DNA of 17,902 nucleotides. It comes from Caldifarciminota bacterium. Lineage in GTDB: Bacteria > Hydrothermota > Hydrothermia > B15-G9 > WFZT01. Under the pieces are notes generated by a model, which was given only the letters and a program-made list of their open reading frames with translations, made no database searches and was not told the origin of the DNA. The stretch lies in contig JALSOD010000031.1 of assembly GCA_026986655.1 (NCBI GenBank), positions 1 to 17,902 of the forward strand, read 5' to 3'. The position numbers were made by a program, and so were the translations under genes. Shown here piece after piece: positions 6,737 to 15,347 of this stretch. Position 1 is the stretch's first letter. Each line of letters starts with the position of its first letter.

Positions 6737-8313
6737 CTGAAGTACTCCTTTATCTCGATTAGATCCTTGGGACCGACAAATGTGTAACCCATGGCCTGAA
6801 GGTTTTTTATCGCTTTTTTCAAAGCCTCGATCCCAAAGAAATGCTCCTCATCCATCTGTCTCGAAAGAGCAGGATGCCAGAAAAAAGAGGCGATACCGTC
6901 CCTTACAGCAAGGATATACCGTGCATGGTTGATAATTGAATCTGGTGATAGTCTTTCACCTAAGTAGTTCCCAATGTAGCCAAGATTTTCTGGTATTAAA
7001 GTCTCCCCATAGATATCCCAGTAAATCACGTAGGGGAAAAATTGATTATCGTAGGGCACATTGTTTGGAGAATCTACATAGATGGCAGGTCTATGATAGT
7101 TTAGATCGAAGATCTTGCCAAATATAGAGAAATCAAGACGTGACGCACCATAATGTGGTACCTCGAAGCCAGTTACAGGCAATCCTGCCTCACTGAATTC
7201 CCTTAAGCCTTTGTGTATTCTCTGATATACCCATATCACGTTATCCCCCGGAACCGGGGTTTTCTGGTCATTGTCAAAAAATTCATAAGCTGTCCCTGTT
7301 ACATTGTACTTTTGCCAGGACGTTATATCCTGCTGATGGGTAACTCCATGCATAAAAATGTAACCCTGGTGGTCAACAGCATATTTCAAAACTTCAATAA
7401 GGTCCTTTTTTTCGTGCAGATAAACGGTTAGATCGTTATGTGGATCTCTGTAAATTGGTATTACAGCCATGCTGAAGGGAATATTGTTGGACACGAGGTA
7501 ATCCACAGATGTTTTCAGATCTTCTGGATCAGTAAGTGGGCTAATGTCTTCGAGTCTAACAAGTGCCCGTGGTGGTTGATGATGGTTTTGTCCCAGGATA
7601 TCATGCAGAATATCACAGAATATCACATAGGGCGTATACGGAGCCGTGTATGAGAAAGGGTCATCAGCAACAAACCAGAAGTTCCCACTTTTAATGATAT
7701 ATGGAATTTCTGATCTCTTGGGCTTTCCATATCCCCACCAGTCAATCTTCAAGAAAATTCTGGCCTTTTGAAGGTTGTGTACTCCGACAACAGCTATCTC
7801 CGGGTCCCATTCAATTCCACCATTACTGGAATCCACTTTAAACCATTTGCTGAATTTTATCCCCTTGTACTTGACGTATCGATAAAACCCTGTTCTGCCT
7901 TTTTTATTGTACCCGTAGGAAACATTGTTCACAAAAAATCCAAACACTTCCCCTGTTTTTACACCGAGTTCGTATTCAAAATTATTGAAGTTATGTTTAA
8001 ACCACACCACCGGTCTATTGTAATTGAGTAAATCTTCCAGAAATGCTTTTGGGGTGTATATACCCGCAACGGAGCTAAGATAGAACACAGCATCATACTT
8101 AAAGATTTCCCCTTTTTCATAGTCATCTATTGGGTGGTGAAAATACGTGTATTTGAAATGGCCAAGAAGATTCTCAAGCTGGTACACGTCTGTAATGTAG
8201 TATGAATACTGGGATTTGGGTGAAGTTATAGGGTCAAAAAGAATGAGAGCTTTTCCCTGAACCTGCGCTGGTTTAAAAGTAGATATCAGCAATAGCCAGA
8301 AGATTTTGAGCAT
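6733..8313 (-). CDS. DUF2334 polysaccharide deacetylase-like protein, copy 2
   Basis: A hydrophobic N-terminus (residues 1-19) indicates secretion to the periplasm. Residues 20-240 form an alpha/beta domain opening with ALILFDP. Residues 248-515 are the DUF2334 / NodB-like domain. RLEDI (253-257) stands where CE4 deacetylases have TFDDG, MHGVTHQ (H322, H326) gives the HxxxH metal pair, FEVPHYGAS (383-391) follows, and FFWHP (H480) gives the late His. Metal-dependent deacetylation of a polysaccharide is the likely reaction, but DUF2334 proteins are poorly characterised and cleavage is possible. It is a close paralogue of the gene immediately upstream, about 60% identical by eye with no large indels, so the pair arose by tandem duplication. 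A GGAG site lies about 11 bases before the ATG. The stop overlaps wecB by four bases. Confidence 0.85.
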   Translation of the reverse strand: MLKIFWLLLISTFKPAQVQGKALILFDPITSPKSQYSYYITDVYQLENLLGHFKYTYFHHPIDDYEKGEIFKYDAVFYLSSVAGIYTPKAFLEDLLNYNRPVVWFKHNFNNFEYELGVKTGEVFGFFVNNVSYGYNKKGRTGFYRYVKYKGIKFSKWFKVDSSNGGIEWDPEIAVVGVHNLQKARIFLKIDWWGYGKPKRSEIPYIIKSGNFWFVADDPFSYTAPYTPYVIFCDILHDILGQNHHQPPRALVRLEDISPLTDPEDLKTSVDYLVSNNIPFSMAVIPIYRDPHNDLTVYLHEKKDLIEVLKYAVDHQGYIFMHGVTHQQDITSWQKYNVTGTAYEFFDNDQKTPVPGDNVIWVYQRIHKGLREFSEAGLPVTGFEVPHYGASRLDFSIFGKIFDLNYHRPAIYVDSPNNVPYDNQFFPYVIYWDIYGETLIPENLGYIGNYLGERLSPDSIINHARYILAVRDGIASFFWHPALSRQMDEEHFFGIEALKKAIKNLQAMGYTFVGPKDLIEIKEYFR

Positions 8314-8351
8314 TTTAAAAAAATCTCTCCTTCTATTTAAAGGGTTTCAAA

Positions 8352-9959
8352 CTATCTACTTTCTGTGAAAGTTGATTCAACCCCGACATTAAAATACCTT
8401 TTTAGTTCTACAAGGTCGGTGGGACTTACAAAAGTATATCCCATCTGTTTTAAACTTCTAATAATTTTTTTAAGTGATTCGAGGCCATAAAAATGCCTTT
8501 TGTCGTGATACCCTGCAAGAGTCGGATGCCAGAAGAAGGAGGCAATTCCATCTCTCACAACCAGGAAATATCTCGCATGGGCAATTATAGAATCCGGTGG
8601 GTTATAATAACCTGGATCGTTCCCAACGTAACCAAGGTTTTCCGGTATCAGGGTCTCCCCGTAGATATCCCAGTATATCACGTATGGAAAAAATTGATTT
8701 TCATAAGCAACACCATCAGGTGCTTCTTGATAAAGTGCGGGACGATGATAGTTTAGTTTGAATAGTTGTCCGAATATATAAAAATCAAGTCGGGATGCGG
8801 AGTAATGAGGGACTTCAAAGCCTGAGACGGGCAATCCCACCTTATTAAACTCATCCAATCCTTCTTTTATTCTCTCATAAACCCACATAGAGTTGTCTCC
8901 CGGGACAGGTATTTTGGTGTCGAAATCAAAGTATTCATAAGCAAGTGTAGTGATGTTGTATTTCTGCCACGTGGTGATGTCCTGCTGATGGGTAGTTCCG
9001 TGCATAAAGATTTTGCCGCCGTTGTTGACTGCAAATTTTAGAGCCTGAACCAATTTGGGAACTTCATGGAGATATATGATTTTGTTGTTATAAGGATTTC
9101 TGTAAACAGGTACGACAGCCATACCGAAGGGAATATTCTGAGATCTAAGATACTTCACGGTCTTTATAATATTCTCGGGGTTGTCAGAAGGATTAATGTC
9201 TTCCAGTCTGACCAGTGCTCTCGGAGGCTGATAATGGTCCTGCATAAGAATATCATGCAAAACATCGCAGAAAATAGTGTATGGGGTTGAGGGTCCTATA
9301 TAAGAAAAAGGGTCTCCCGCAATGTACCAGAAATTCTTGCTCCTAATGATGTATGGGATCTTATATCTCAGAGGTTCACCATATCCCCACCATTCTATGT
9401 TAACAACTGGATGTGCCAGATTTGAGTCAGCAATACTTGTAACTGCAACTTCAGGATCCCATTCGAGCTTAGCCATGTAATTCCAGCTGAACCATTTGCT
9501 GAATCTGATACCTTTATAATCCAGGTATCGATAAAATCCTCTCCTACCATTCACATTGTAACCTTCTGACAGAGAATCAACTTTAAACCCGAAAAGCTTA
9601 TCCGTTTTTATTCCCAGCTCATACTGAAAATTATCAAAATTGCTTTTTATCCACACAACAGGACGTTTGTATCTGAGAATATCTTCAAGAAATTCCTTGG
9701 GGATATAGGCTCCCTGGACTGATCCAAAATAAAATACGGCGTCATAGTTAAAAATTTCTCCCTTTTGATATTCACTCACAGGTTTATGGTAATAGATAAA
9801 TTTGAAATGGCCGAGCACATCCTCCAGCTGATTAACATCAAGTATATAATACGAGTAGTTTGATTTTGGAGACATAATTGGATCAAAGAGAATAAGCGCA
9901 TTTCCCCTGATATCCTGTGTTTTAATGGTAGAAAGCAAAAGCAGTAATATTAGTTTCAT
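8352..9959 (-). CDS. DUF2334 polysaccharide deacetylase-like protein, copy 1
   Basis: This 535-residue paralogue of the following gene has a signal peptide at residues 1-15 (MKLILLLLLSTIKTQ). It has the same two-part layout: an N-terminal alpha/beta domain (about 20-240) and a DUF2334 / NodB-like domain (about 246-513). Putative metal and catalytic residues are conserved: RLEDI (251-255), MHGTTHQ (H320, H324), FEVPHYSAS (381-389) and FFWHP (H478). Both copies therefore look enzymatically competent. A strong AGGAGGAG site lies directly before the ATG, and the preceding gene ends eight bases upstream. B. subtilis YdaL, a DUF2334 protein, sits in an exopolysaccharide operon with a glycosyltransferase and a BcsB-like protein, which supports a role in maturing the polymer made here. 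It extends about a dozen residues past the other copy at the C-terminus. Confidence 0.85.
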   Translation of the reverse strand: MKLILLLLLSTIKTQDIRGNALILFDPIMSPKSNYSYYILDVNQLEDVLGHFKFIYYHKPVSEYQKGEIFNYDAVFYFGSVQGAYIPKEFLEDILRYKRPVVWIKSNFDNFQYELGIKTDKLFGFKVDSLSEGYNVNGRRGFYRYLDYKGIRFSKWFSWNYMAKLEWDPEVAVTSIADSNLAHPVVNIEWWGYGEPLRYKIPYIIRSKNFWYIAGDPFSYIGPSTPYTIFCDVLHDILMQDHYQPPRALVRLEDINPSDNPENIIKTVKYLRSQNIPFGMAVVPVYRNPYNNKIIYLHEVPKLVQALKFAVNNGGKIFMHGTTHQQDITTWQKYNITTLAYEYFDFDTKIPVPGDNSMWVYERIKEGLDEFNKVGLPVSGFEVPHYSASRLDFYIFGQLFKLNYHRPALYQEAPDGVAYENQFFPYVIYWDIYGETLIPENLGYVGNDPGYYNPPDSIIAHARYFLVVRDGIASFFWHPTLAGYHDKRHFYGLESLKKIIRSLKQMGYTFVSPTDLVELKRYFNVGVESTFTESR

Positions 9960-9967
9960 GGCTCCTC

Positions 9968-11164
9968 CTAAAAAGATATATAAAATCCAATTCTTGCATC
10001 AAGGTAATAATCTTTATTGTAAGGGTTGGGCTCTCCTGACTCTATCCCTGCATATTTCCCGTACAATAAATGGCTAAATATGACAAACCAGTTTTTGTAA
10101 ACAACATTAAATTTTGCTCCCACTTCATAGGCATTGTTGTAATATATTTTCTTTGTATCCCTCATGAACCTGTAAAACAGCATGTCCACAAAGGTGTAGT
10201 TAAATAATTTTTTCTCAATTCCGGCATTTATTTCAGATGTAGAAATTACATTGTAGTTCAACCTTTTCTCGTAATTTAATTCCGAATATAGTCTGATTAT
10301 GAAGCTTATATCCTTGAAAGGATATTCCCAGTCTTTTGAAAATATTCCGAGGAATTGGTAATTAATTCCGCTCATTTCAGGTTTTACTATCCTGAATCTC
10401 TGGAAAAGACCGTAGCAGAAATAAAAAGAAAGGATATATTTGAAAGTGGTAAAAAGTCCGGAATAGACAAAAATATGGTTATCCTCGTAAATATCCTTCA
10501 TGTAAGATCGGGTATCTGTAAGAAGTCTTACACCGACAAGTGGCTGGATGGATTGGAAGATTTTCCCAAAATAAAAGTTAATTCTCGAATCAGAGTCCAC
10601 AAGGTTATCTCTAAAGGTGTAATAAACACCCCAGTATATACTGATATTGTTGTAAATGGCAACAGGATAGGGCGATATTGTATTTAGGGTCATCGATGCC
10701 ATTCTTCGTATGCTGTCATTTTCAGTGATCTGGACGAGACGAGCTGCTACATCCCTCTTTTTTGAATAGTTTCCCATTTCGTCGTAAAGATCGTAAAGAA
10801 CAAGTAAAAGCTCTTCATTGAAAGGGTATTTCTTTTCAAGATTTTCAAAGACTTTTAAGGCTTCTTTTTGTTTGCCAGCCTCAAGTAATAGATATCCATA
10901 ATCAAGGTAGTAGTAAGATGCAATAGGTTTGAATGATATAACTTTTTTAAAGTAAGAAATAGCCTTCTGATAGTTTTTTAAGTCCCAGTAATAATAGGCG
11001 GAGTCGCTGTATAGAGTGATAGAATCCTGTAGTGCTGCCTTTTTAAGGACTCTTTTATAAATTCTGTACGATCTATATTTTTCTCTGTAATTAGGGATTA
11101 CATTCGTACTTGGTGGAGTGCCAATGACATTTACAAGAACCACGACAAGCGCTAAAAGATTCAT
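9968..11164 (-). CDS. TPR plus outer-membrane beta-barrel protein (exopolysaccharide exporter-like)
   Basis: Residues 1-15 are hydrophobic, consistent with a signal peptide. Residues about 52-145 form three TPR-type helical pairs (YQKAISYFKKVISFKP, KEALKVFENLEKKYP). Residues about 165-398 alternate aromatic and polar residues in short strands and end in IGFYISF; a C-terminal Phe is the usual BAM signal of outer-membrane barrels. TPR followed by a barrel is the layout of BcsC, PgaA and NfrA, and the small size resembles YaiO-type barrels. The likely role is to pass the polysaccharide across the outer membrane. About 235 residues suits 10-14 short strands, a smaller pore than the 16-strand BcsC or PgaA barrels. 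The ATG overlaps the TGA of the BcsB-like gene (ATGA), with GGAGG upstream. Family assignment rests on architecture, not on a signature motif. Confidence 0.72.
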   Translation of the reverse strand: MNLLALVVVLVNVIGTPPSTNVIPNYREKYRSYRIYKRVLKKAALQDSITLYSDSAYYYWDLKNYQKAISYFKKVISFKPIASYYYLDYGYLLLEAGKQKEALKVFENLEKKYPFNEELLLVLYDLYDEMGNYSKKRDVAARLVQITENDSIRRMASMTLNTISPYPVAIYNNISIYWGVYYTFRDNLVDSDSRINFYFGKIFQSIQPLVGVRLLTDTRSYMKDIYEDNHIFVYSGLFTTFKYILSFYFCYGLFQRFRIVKPEMSGINYQFLGIFSKDWEYPFKDISFIIRLYSELNYEKRLNYNVISTSEINAGIEKKLFNYTFVDMLFYRFMRDTKKIYYNNAYEVGAKFNVVYKNWFVIFSHLLYGKYAGIESGEPNPYNKDYYLDARIGFYISF

Positions 11165-13272
11165 ATTCTCCTCCGGGGTCTTAGTCTTTTCTTCTTTTTC
11201 TGTCCATTTCCGAAAGCAACATTTTTCATGAGCTCCTCCTCTTCTCGATCGGTTCCCCTTTCTGTTTTAATCATTTCTCTTCTTCTTCGTATGAATTTCT
11301 TGGTGTTGATGATGATTAATCTAATTAGTGTCAAAAGAATAAAAATTAGTATCAGAATACTGGGTATGATATAAAGCAACTTATAATAATATTTCAGGAA
11401 AAAGTAACGCATATCGAATTTCCTTTTTGCACCCCAGGGGATCTTTTTACCGTTACGAGAGACGGTGAATATCTCACCGTTACGGGAGATGGTAACAGCT
11501 GATCCTCTAATCTTATCAACGAGGGATTTGTCTCTGAAAAATTTAATCAGCGCATTTTCCCCCTCGAGTCCACTGAATGCGAGATACAGGTGAGCAGTTG
11601 CTGAGTCGAGAATGGTTTCCCGTATGTAAGGCATAGCCAGTTCAGGATTCGTGTAACTTCCAATGAAAACTGCATTTTTTTTGAACTTCTCCGGTTTCAC
11701 GATTGAATATCCCGACACAAGTGGAACTTCAGGATATACATCCTTCGTTCCCACAAATCTCATAAATTCAAGGTACAGCCTGAATTTATCCTCGTTAATT
11801 TCGTCAAGAACTACAAACGTTCTTTTCCTGTAAGGAGAATACCCGAAAGGAAAAGCGTAATATTTCATATACTTCAAATCTGGCATGGTAACACGCCACT
11901 TTCTCGGCATTTTAAACTTTGTGGAACCAAGAATTTCAATCCAGATTTCATTGCTATCTGGTGGGGGAGATTTTGGGATGGTCTGGAAATGGAAGACAAG
12001 ATGATTTATTGGTTTGAGAGTTTTCCAGGGAATAACCACCTCTTTACCAGTATCGCTACAGGCAGTTGTAATTGGCTCGTCAAATATTAGCTGCCCAAGT
12101 ATTCTTATCCGCAGATGAGACCTCTTAATATCCACATAGGGTGAGGGTTTGAGCCTCAAACGAAAGACCTGGGAGTAAGGTAGAAATTGGGTCCCTGGTA
12201 AAAATCTTAACCTCAGAGCAAACCTGGTGTCTTCACCGTAAATTCTGGGATTCCTGAGATAGACATCCGAAAGCTGGAAGTATGTTGGCTCCGGTCCAAA
12301 AATTCTCTGAGTCCTCTCATAGATCAAATTCGTCGGATTCACAACTTTGTAACTGGTATAAACATTTTCCGCGTTGTAAAGAAAAAATATGGCTGCATTC
12401 CTTACAGCGGAGGGACTATTCCCTGTGAAAATCAGTATTGGGTAACCGTAGACATTGTTAATTGTGAAAATTATTCCTCTATCATCAGGTATGCTTTTAC
12501 CGGTATATTTGTACCCCCAGCGTTTCTTGTCGTTTTTCTTCATCAATGTAAGATTTGTTGTATGGCTGATAATATTGGTTAAACTGTAGCTAAAAGTCTG
12601 TTCCTCAGGTGTTCCGATAATTACACCTACACCTCCACGGAGATAATTCACATCTGTTTTCCCTTCTAACGGTGGCAACGTATCCTGTCCTCTGTATCCA
12701 AGGTCTTGAGCCAGAAATGAAATTGCTTCCGTGGAATATTCACTCAAGACTTTAGGAATCTGGAAGTAAATACGCCCACGTGAATTCCATCTTCTGTCGA
12801 TAAAAAGTGCGGGATAGTCGTAAATTTTGTATGGATTGGCATAGCAGTTTATGAGACCGTTGATACCGATGTCCTCAACCTCGACTGTACCATTACAATA
12901 AGATTTTAAATCCCTCGGTGTAGCTGATACCTCAAGTGTGGTATATTTTTTGAGATAATAAACCGACATCGGGATTTTCAGACTCCTTGATCCATTTGTT
13001 ATATTGAAAAATCCAAGGAAATTACCGTTAACAGAAACCCCCATCTTGAGGGGTACACCACACGCCTCGACTCGAAATTTGATGTCTACGTAGGCTTTGC
13101 TGAATGAAGAAATGTCATAGGGGATCACAAGATGCAGTTTCCTGTAACCATTGGGGAGTTTCAGGGAAAACCGAACAAGTCCATTCCTATCTTCAGGTGG
13201 ACGAAATTTCCGCCACGCAAACTGGGCCTGGAGAGACGAGGCTAATATCAATATGAGTAGAGTCTTTTTCAT
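11161..13272 (-). CDS. BcsB-like periplasmic polysaccharide-synthase subunit
   Basis: This 703-residue protein has a signal peptide (1-16), a large beta-rich periplasmic body and one C-terminal transmembrane helix (about 632-656), the layout of cellulose synthase subunit BcsB and B. subtilis YdaN. BcsB-type segments are GGVGVIIGTPEEQ (213-225), YPILIFTGNSPSAVRNAA (277-294), a second carbohydrate-binding-like beta domain (about 330-460), AVFIGSYTN (534-542) and IRGSAVTISRNGEIFTVSRN (588-607). BcsB binds the nascent glucan and anchors the synthase; here it should do so for the polymer of the upstream glycosyltransferase. The cytoplasmic tail (657-703) is unusually long and highly basic, ending in KKKKRLRPRRRI. 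The ATG shares one base with the upstream stop (TAATG), so the two are translationally coupled. Despite old 'c-di-GMP-binding' labels for BcsB, sensing here is more likely done by the glycosyltransferase. Confidence 0.85.
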   Translation of the reverse strand: MKKTLLILILASSLQAQFAWRKFRPPEDRNGLVRFSLKLPNGYRKLHLVIPYDISSFSKAYVDIKFRVEACGVPLKMGVSVNGNFLGFFNITNGSRSLKIPMSVYYLKKYTTLEVSATPRDLKSYCNGTVEVEDIGINGLINCYANPYKIYDYPALFIDRRWNSRGRIYFQIPKVLSEYSTEAISFLAQDLGYRGQDTLPPLEGKTDVNYLRGGVGVIIGTPEEQTFSYSLTNIISHTTNLTLMKKNDKKRWGYKYTGKSIPDDRGIIFTINNVYGYPILIFTGNSPSAVRNAAIFFLYNAENVYTSYKVVNPTNLIYERTQRIFGPEPTYFQLSDVYLRNPRIYGEDTRFALRLRFLPGTQFLPYSQVFRLRLKPSPYVDIKRSHLRIRILGQLIFDEPITTACSDTGKEVVIPWKTLKPINHLVFHFQTIPKSPPPDSNEIWIEILGSTKFKMPRKWRVTMPDLKYMKYYAFPFGYSPYRKRTFVVLDEINEDKFRLYLEFMRFVGTKDVYPEVPLVSGYSIVKPEKFKKNAVFIGSYTNPELAMPYIRETILDSATAHLYLAFSGLEGENALIKFFRDKSLVDKIRGSAVTISRNGEIFTVSRNGKKIPWGAKRKFDMRYFFLKYYYKLLYIIPSILILIFILLTLIRLIIINTKKFIRRRREMIKTERGTDREEEELMKNVAFGNGQKKKKRLRPRRRI

Positions 13273-15335
13273 TAACTATTTCTCACAACCTTCCTGGTAA
13301 GACGTTTTTTGGGTTTTCTAATATAAGATTGAGGGAAAATTTCCAATAACATATCATCCACTGAAATTGATTCCACCTTTGATACATCAAATTTCCCAAG
13401 TTCTTTTATCTTTTCTTCAGAATTTACATCTTCTTCAGTGATACCCGCTTCTTTTATTTTCTTACCAAGCACCATTAAACCTGGTTCAGAGAAGGATTCA
13501 ACGAAATCTTTGAATGCAGAATTCGGGATTATTACCGGAATCACCACCTTACCAAATTTGCTTGAAAGTTCCTTCAGAAGGTCGTCAGGAGGTGGTTCTA
13601 CAAATCCCACCTCAATGTAATTCTCAGTTTCATTTATCGGTAGAAGCCTTTTTTCGGCAATAACGGCGTTACCAAGCTGCTCAATTCTGCTGTAAGGAAG
13701 CTCATCGGGTAATTCGCTAACAAAATCAAGTCCCTTCTGAATTGCGAGGAATTTCCCCAGTTTATCCTCGGATAGGATTCCCATCTCAATAAGTATTTCA
13801 CCGAGTTTCTTCTTTTCCTTTTTCTGACGCTCGAGTGCATGCTGTAGATGCTCACGGGAGATCGCATTCTGTTCCACCAGCAACTCCCCAAGTCTTTTAC
13901 TATAAGCCGCAAGCTGTTCTGTCTTCGGGAAGGAATGTGTTGTCTTTGCCCAGACAAGAGGTTTTTTCATAAATTTATAGGCAAGGTATTTTTCAAGGGC
14001 ATTGTAGATGGCGAGGAAATTCACAAAATTCAGCCATGGCAAACGCAAAATACTGTAGAGCCCCTGTTTGAATCCGTAAATTGTAGTGACCGCATAAACC
14101 TTCATTAATAATCTTTCAAACAGCACAACTGTATTGAAAAAGATAACCCACCAGATGATCCCTTCACCCGGGATAAATCTCGAAAGGTTCCATCCAGTTT
14201 TTAGAAGTATACCTAACAGTACATAAAGCCAACCAGCAACAAACAGCACGTTGGTCATAAAACTGATAATAGTTGCCCAAACTCCCTTTCGATCCTTGTA
14301 AAGATAAAACTTGTCTATAAACTTACCGTGCCACTTGATTTTTTCGGTCCCCTGGAAAATTATTCCGAGCATCCATCTCGATTTCTGTCGTACAGCAGCT
14401 TTGAGACTGAAAGGGAAATACTCCCTCGTTGCAACAAATTCATTTTTGTACTCGAATTTTTTCCTCAGAAATTCTGGAAGATACTGAAGCAATTTACTCT
14501 TTCTTTTAACACGAATAGCCCTTTTCAATAGAATTTGCTTACCACCGATATCTTTGATTTGTTTCCCGACGATGTAATCCTCAGTTAGAGAATCAGTATC
14601 AAATAAGATGTTGTTTTTCTCTTCAGCCAACCTGTTTAATATGTTTCTTGAAAAGGCGGTTCCCACACCAGCGGAAGGTACAAATCCACCGAGCACGTAT
14701 CTAACATATATCTCCTTTAGATGATGTTCTGCAAATTCATCCATATAAGTACCGGCTGTGAAGTTTTTGAAAGGTACCTCAAGGGAGAACACTGGAAGCT
14801 GAACCATATCATACTCAGGGATCAGGTAATTTATTAGTTTTAACGACAGAGGATGTATGATGTCTTCCGAATCATGCATCAAAACTATGTCAAATTTTTC
14901 TCCACTTTCTTCTTCGTACTTAAGCATGTTCTGGTAGATCCAGTTCAAATTGTCGGCTTTATTGGTTGGACCGTCATGTGGCACAACCGCCATGTGAACA
15001 TTGGGGTATATACGTGAGACTTTCGCAACCTTTACCTTCGTGTCAAAATCGTTGGGATAAACACCGATGAAAATGTCATAATTGCCGTACTGTATCACAC
15101 TGACATTGTGCTTAACCATATCTTCGATAACTTCAGCCTCACGCCAGGTGGGGATAAAGATCGCTATTTTTTTCTCTGGAATACTATTTATATCCTCAAT
15201 ATTTACCCTGACCTTTTCTCCATTTATTGTTCTTAAAATAAAGTAGAGAATGTCAGAGAATAGATCATCGAGAGAGCCGATGAAAACTCCCCAGATAGTT
15301 ATGTATACTATGACATAAACAATCGTGAATAACAT
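13272..15335 (-). CDS. NfrB-like processive family 2 glycosyltransferase with C-terminal MshEN domain
   Basis: This 687-residue protein has an N-terminal membrane segment (1-20), a cytosolic GT-A domain (about 50-330), transmembrane helices (about 353-378, 393-413 and 420-445) and a C-terminal regulatory region. Synthase motifs are intact: IPTWREAEVI (61-70), the metal site MHDSED (153-158), the catalytic base in SLTEDY (249-254) and RQKSRW (316-321), a QxxRW-type acceptor site. Residues 481-504 and 510-533 are two 24-residue MshEN half-motifs (RLGELL...ALERQ and KLGEIL...LAIQ) separated by exactly five residues, followed by a GspE/PilB N-terminal-like fold (to about 613). MshEN binds c-di-GMP, and in E. 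coli NfrB it switches on synthesis of a ManNAc glycan. Residues 615-687 are a tail I do not recognise. The ribosome site is poor, so translation may be coupled to the Rieske gene 12 bases upstream. Confidence 0.93.
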   Translation of the reverse strand: MLFTIVYVIVYITIWGVFIGSLDDLFSDILYFILRTINGEKVRVNIEDINSIPEKKIAIFIPTWREAEVIEDMVKHNVSVIQYGNYDIFIGVYPNDFDTKVKVAKVSRIYPNVHMAVVPHDGPTNKADNLNWIYQNMLKYEEESGEKFDIVLMHDSEDIIHPLSLKLINYLIPEYDMVQLPVFSLEVPFKNFTAGTYMDEFAEHHLKEIYVRYVLGGFVPSAGVGTAFSRNILNRLAEEKNNILFDTDSLTEDYIVGKQIKDIGGKQILLKRAIRVKRKSKLLQYLPEFLRKKFEYKNEFVATREYFPFSLKAAVRQKSRWMLGIIFQGTEKIKWHGKFIDKFYLYKDRKGVWATIISFMTNVLFVAGWLYVLLGILLKTGWNLSRFIPGEGIIWWVIFFNTVVLFERLLMKVYAVTTIYGFKQGLYSILRLPWLNFVNFLAIYNALEKYLAYKFMKKPLVWAKTTHSFPKTEQLAAYSKRLGELLVEQNAISREHLQHALERQKKEKKKLGEILIEMGILSEDKLGKFLAIQKGLDFVSELPDELPYSRIEQLGNAVIAEKRLLPINETENYIEVGFVEPPPDDLLKELSSKFGKVVIPVIIPNSAFKDFVESFSEPGLMVLGKKIKEAGITEEDVNSEEKIKELGKFDVSKVESISVDDMLLEIFPQSYIRKPKKRLTRKVVRNS

Positions 15336-15347
15336 GTCTTTTTTATT

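Noticed and set aside
11161..15335. A cellulose (Bcs) operon
   Set aside because: The synthase has NfrB-like motifs and an MshEN rather than PilZ domain, there is no BcsZ, BcsQ or full-length BcsC, and wecB argues for a ManNAc polymer.
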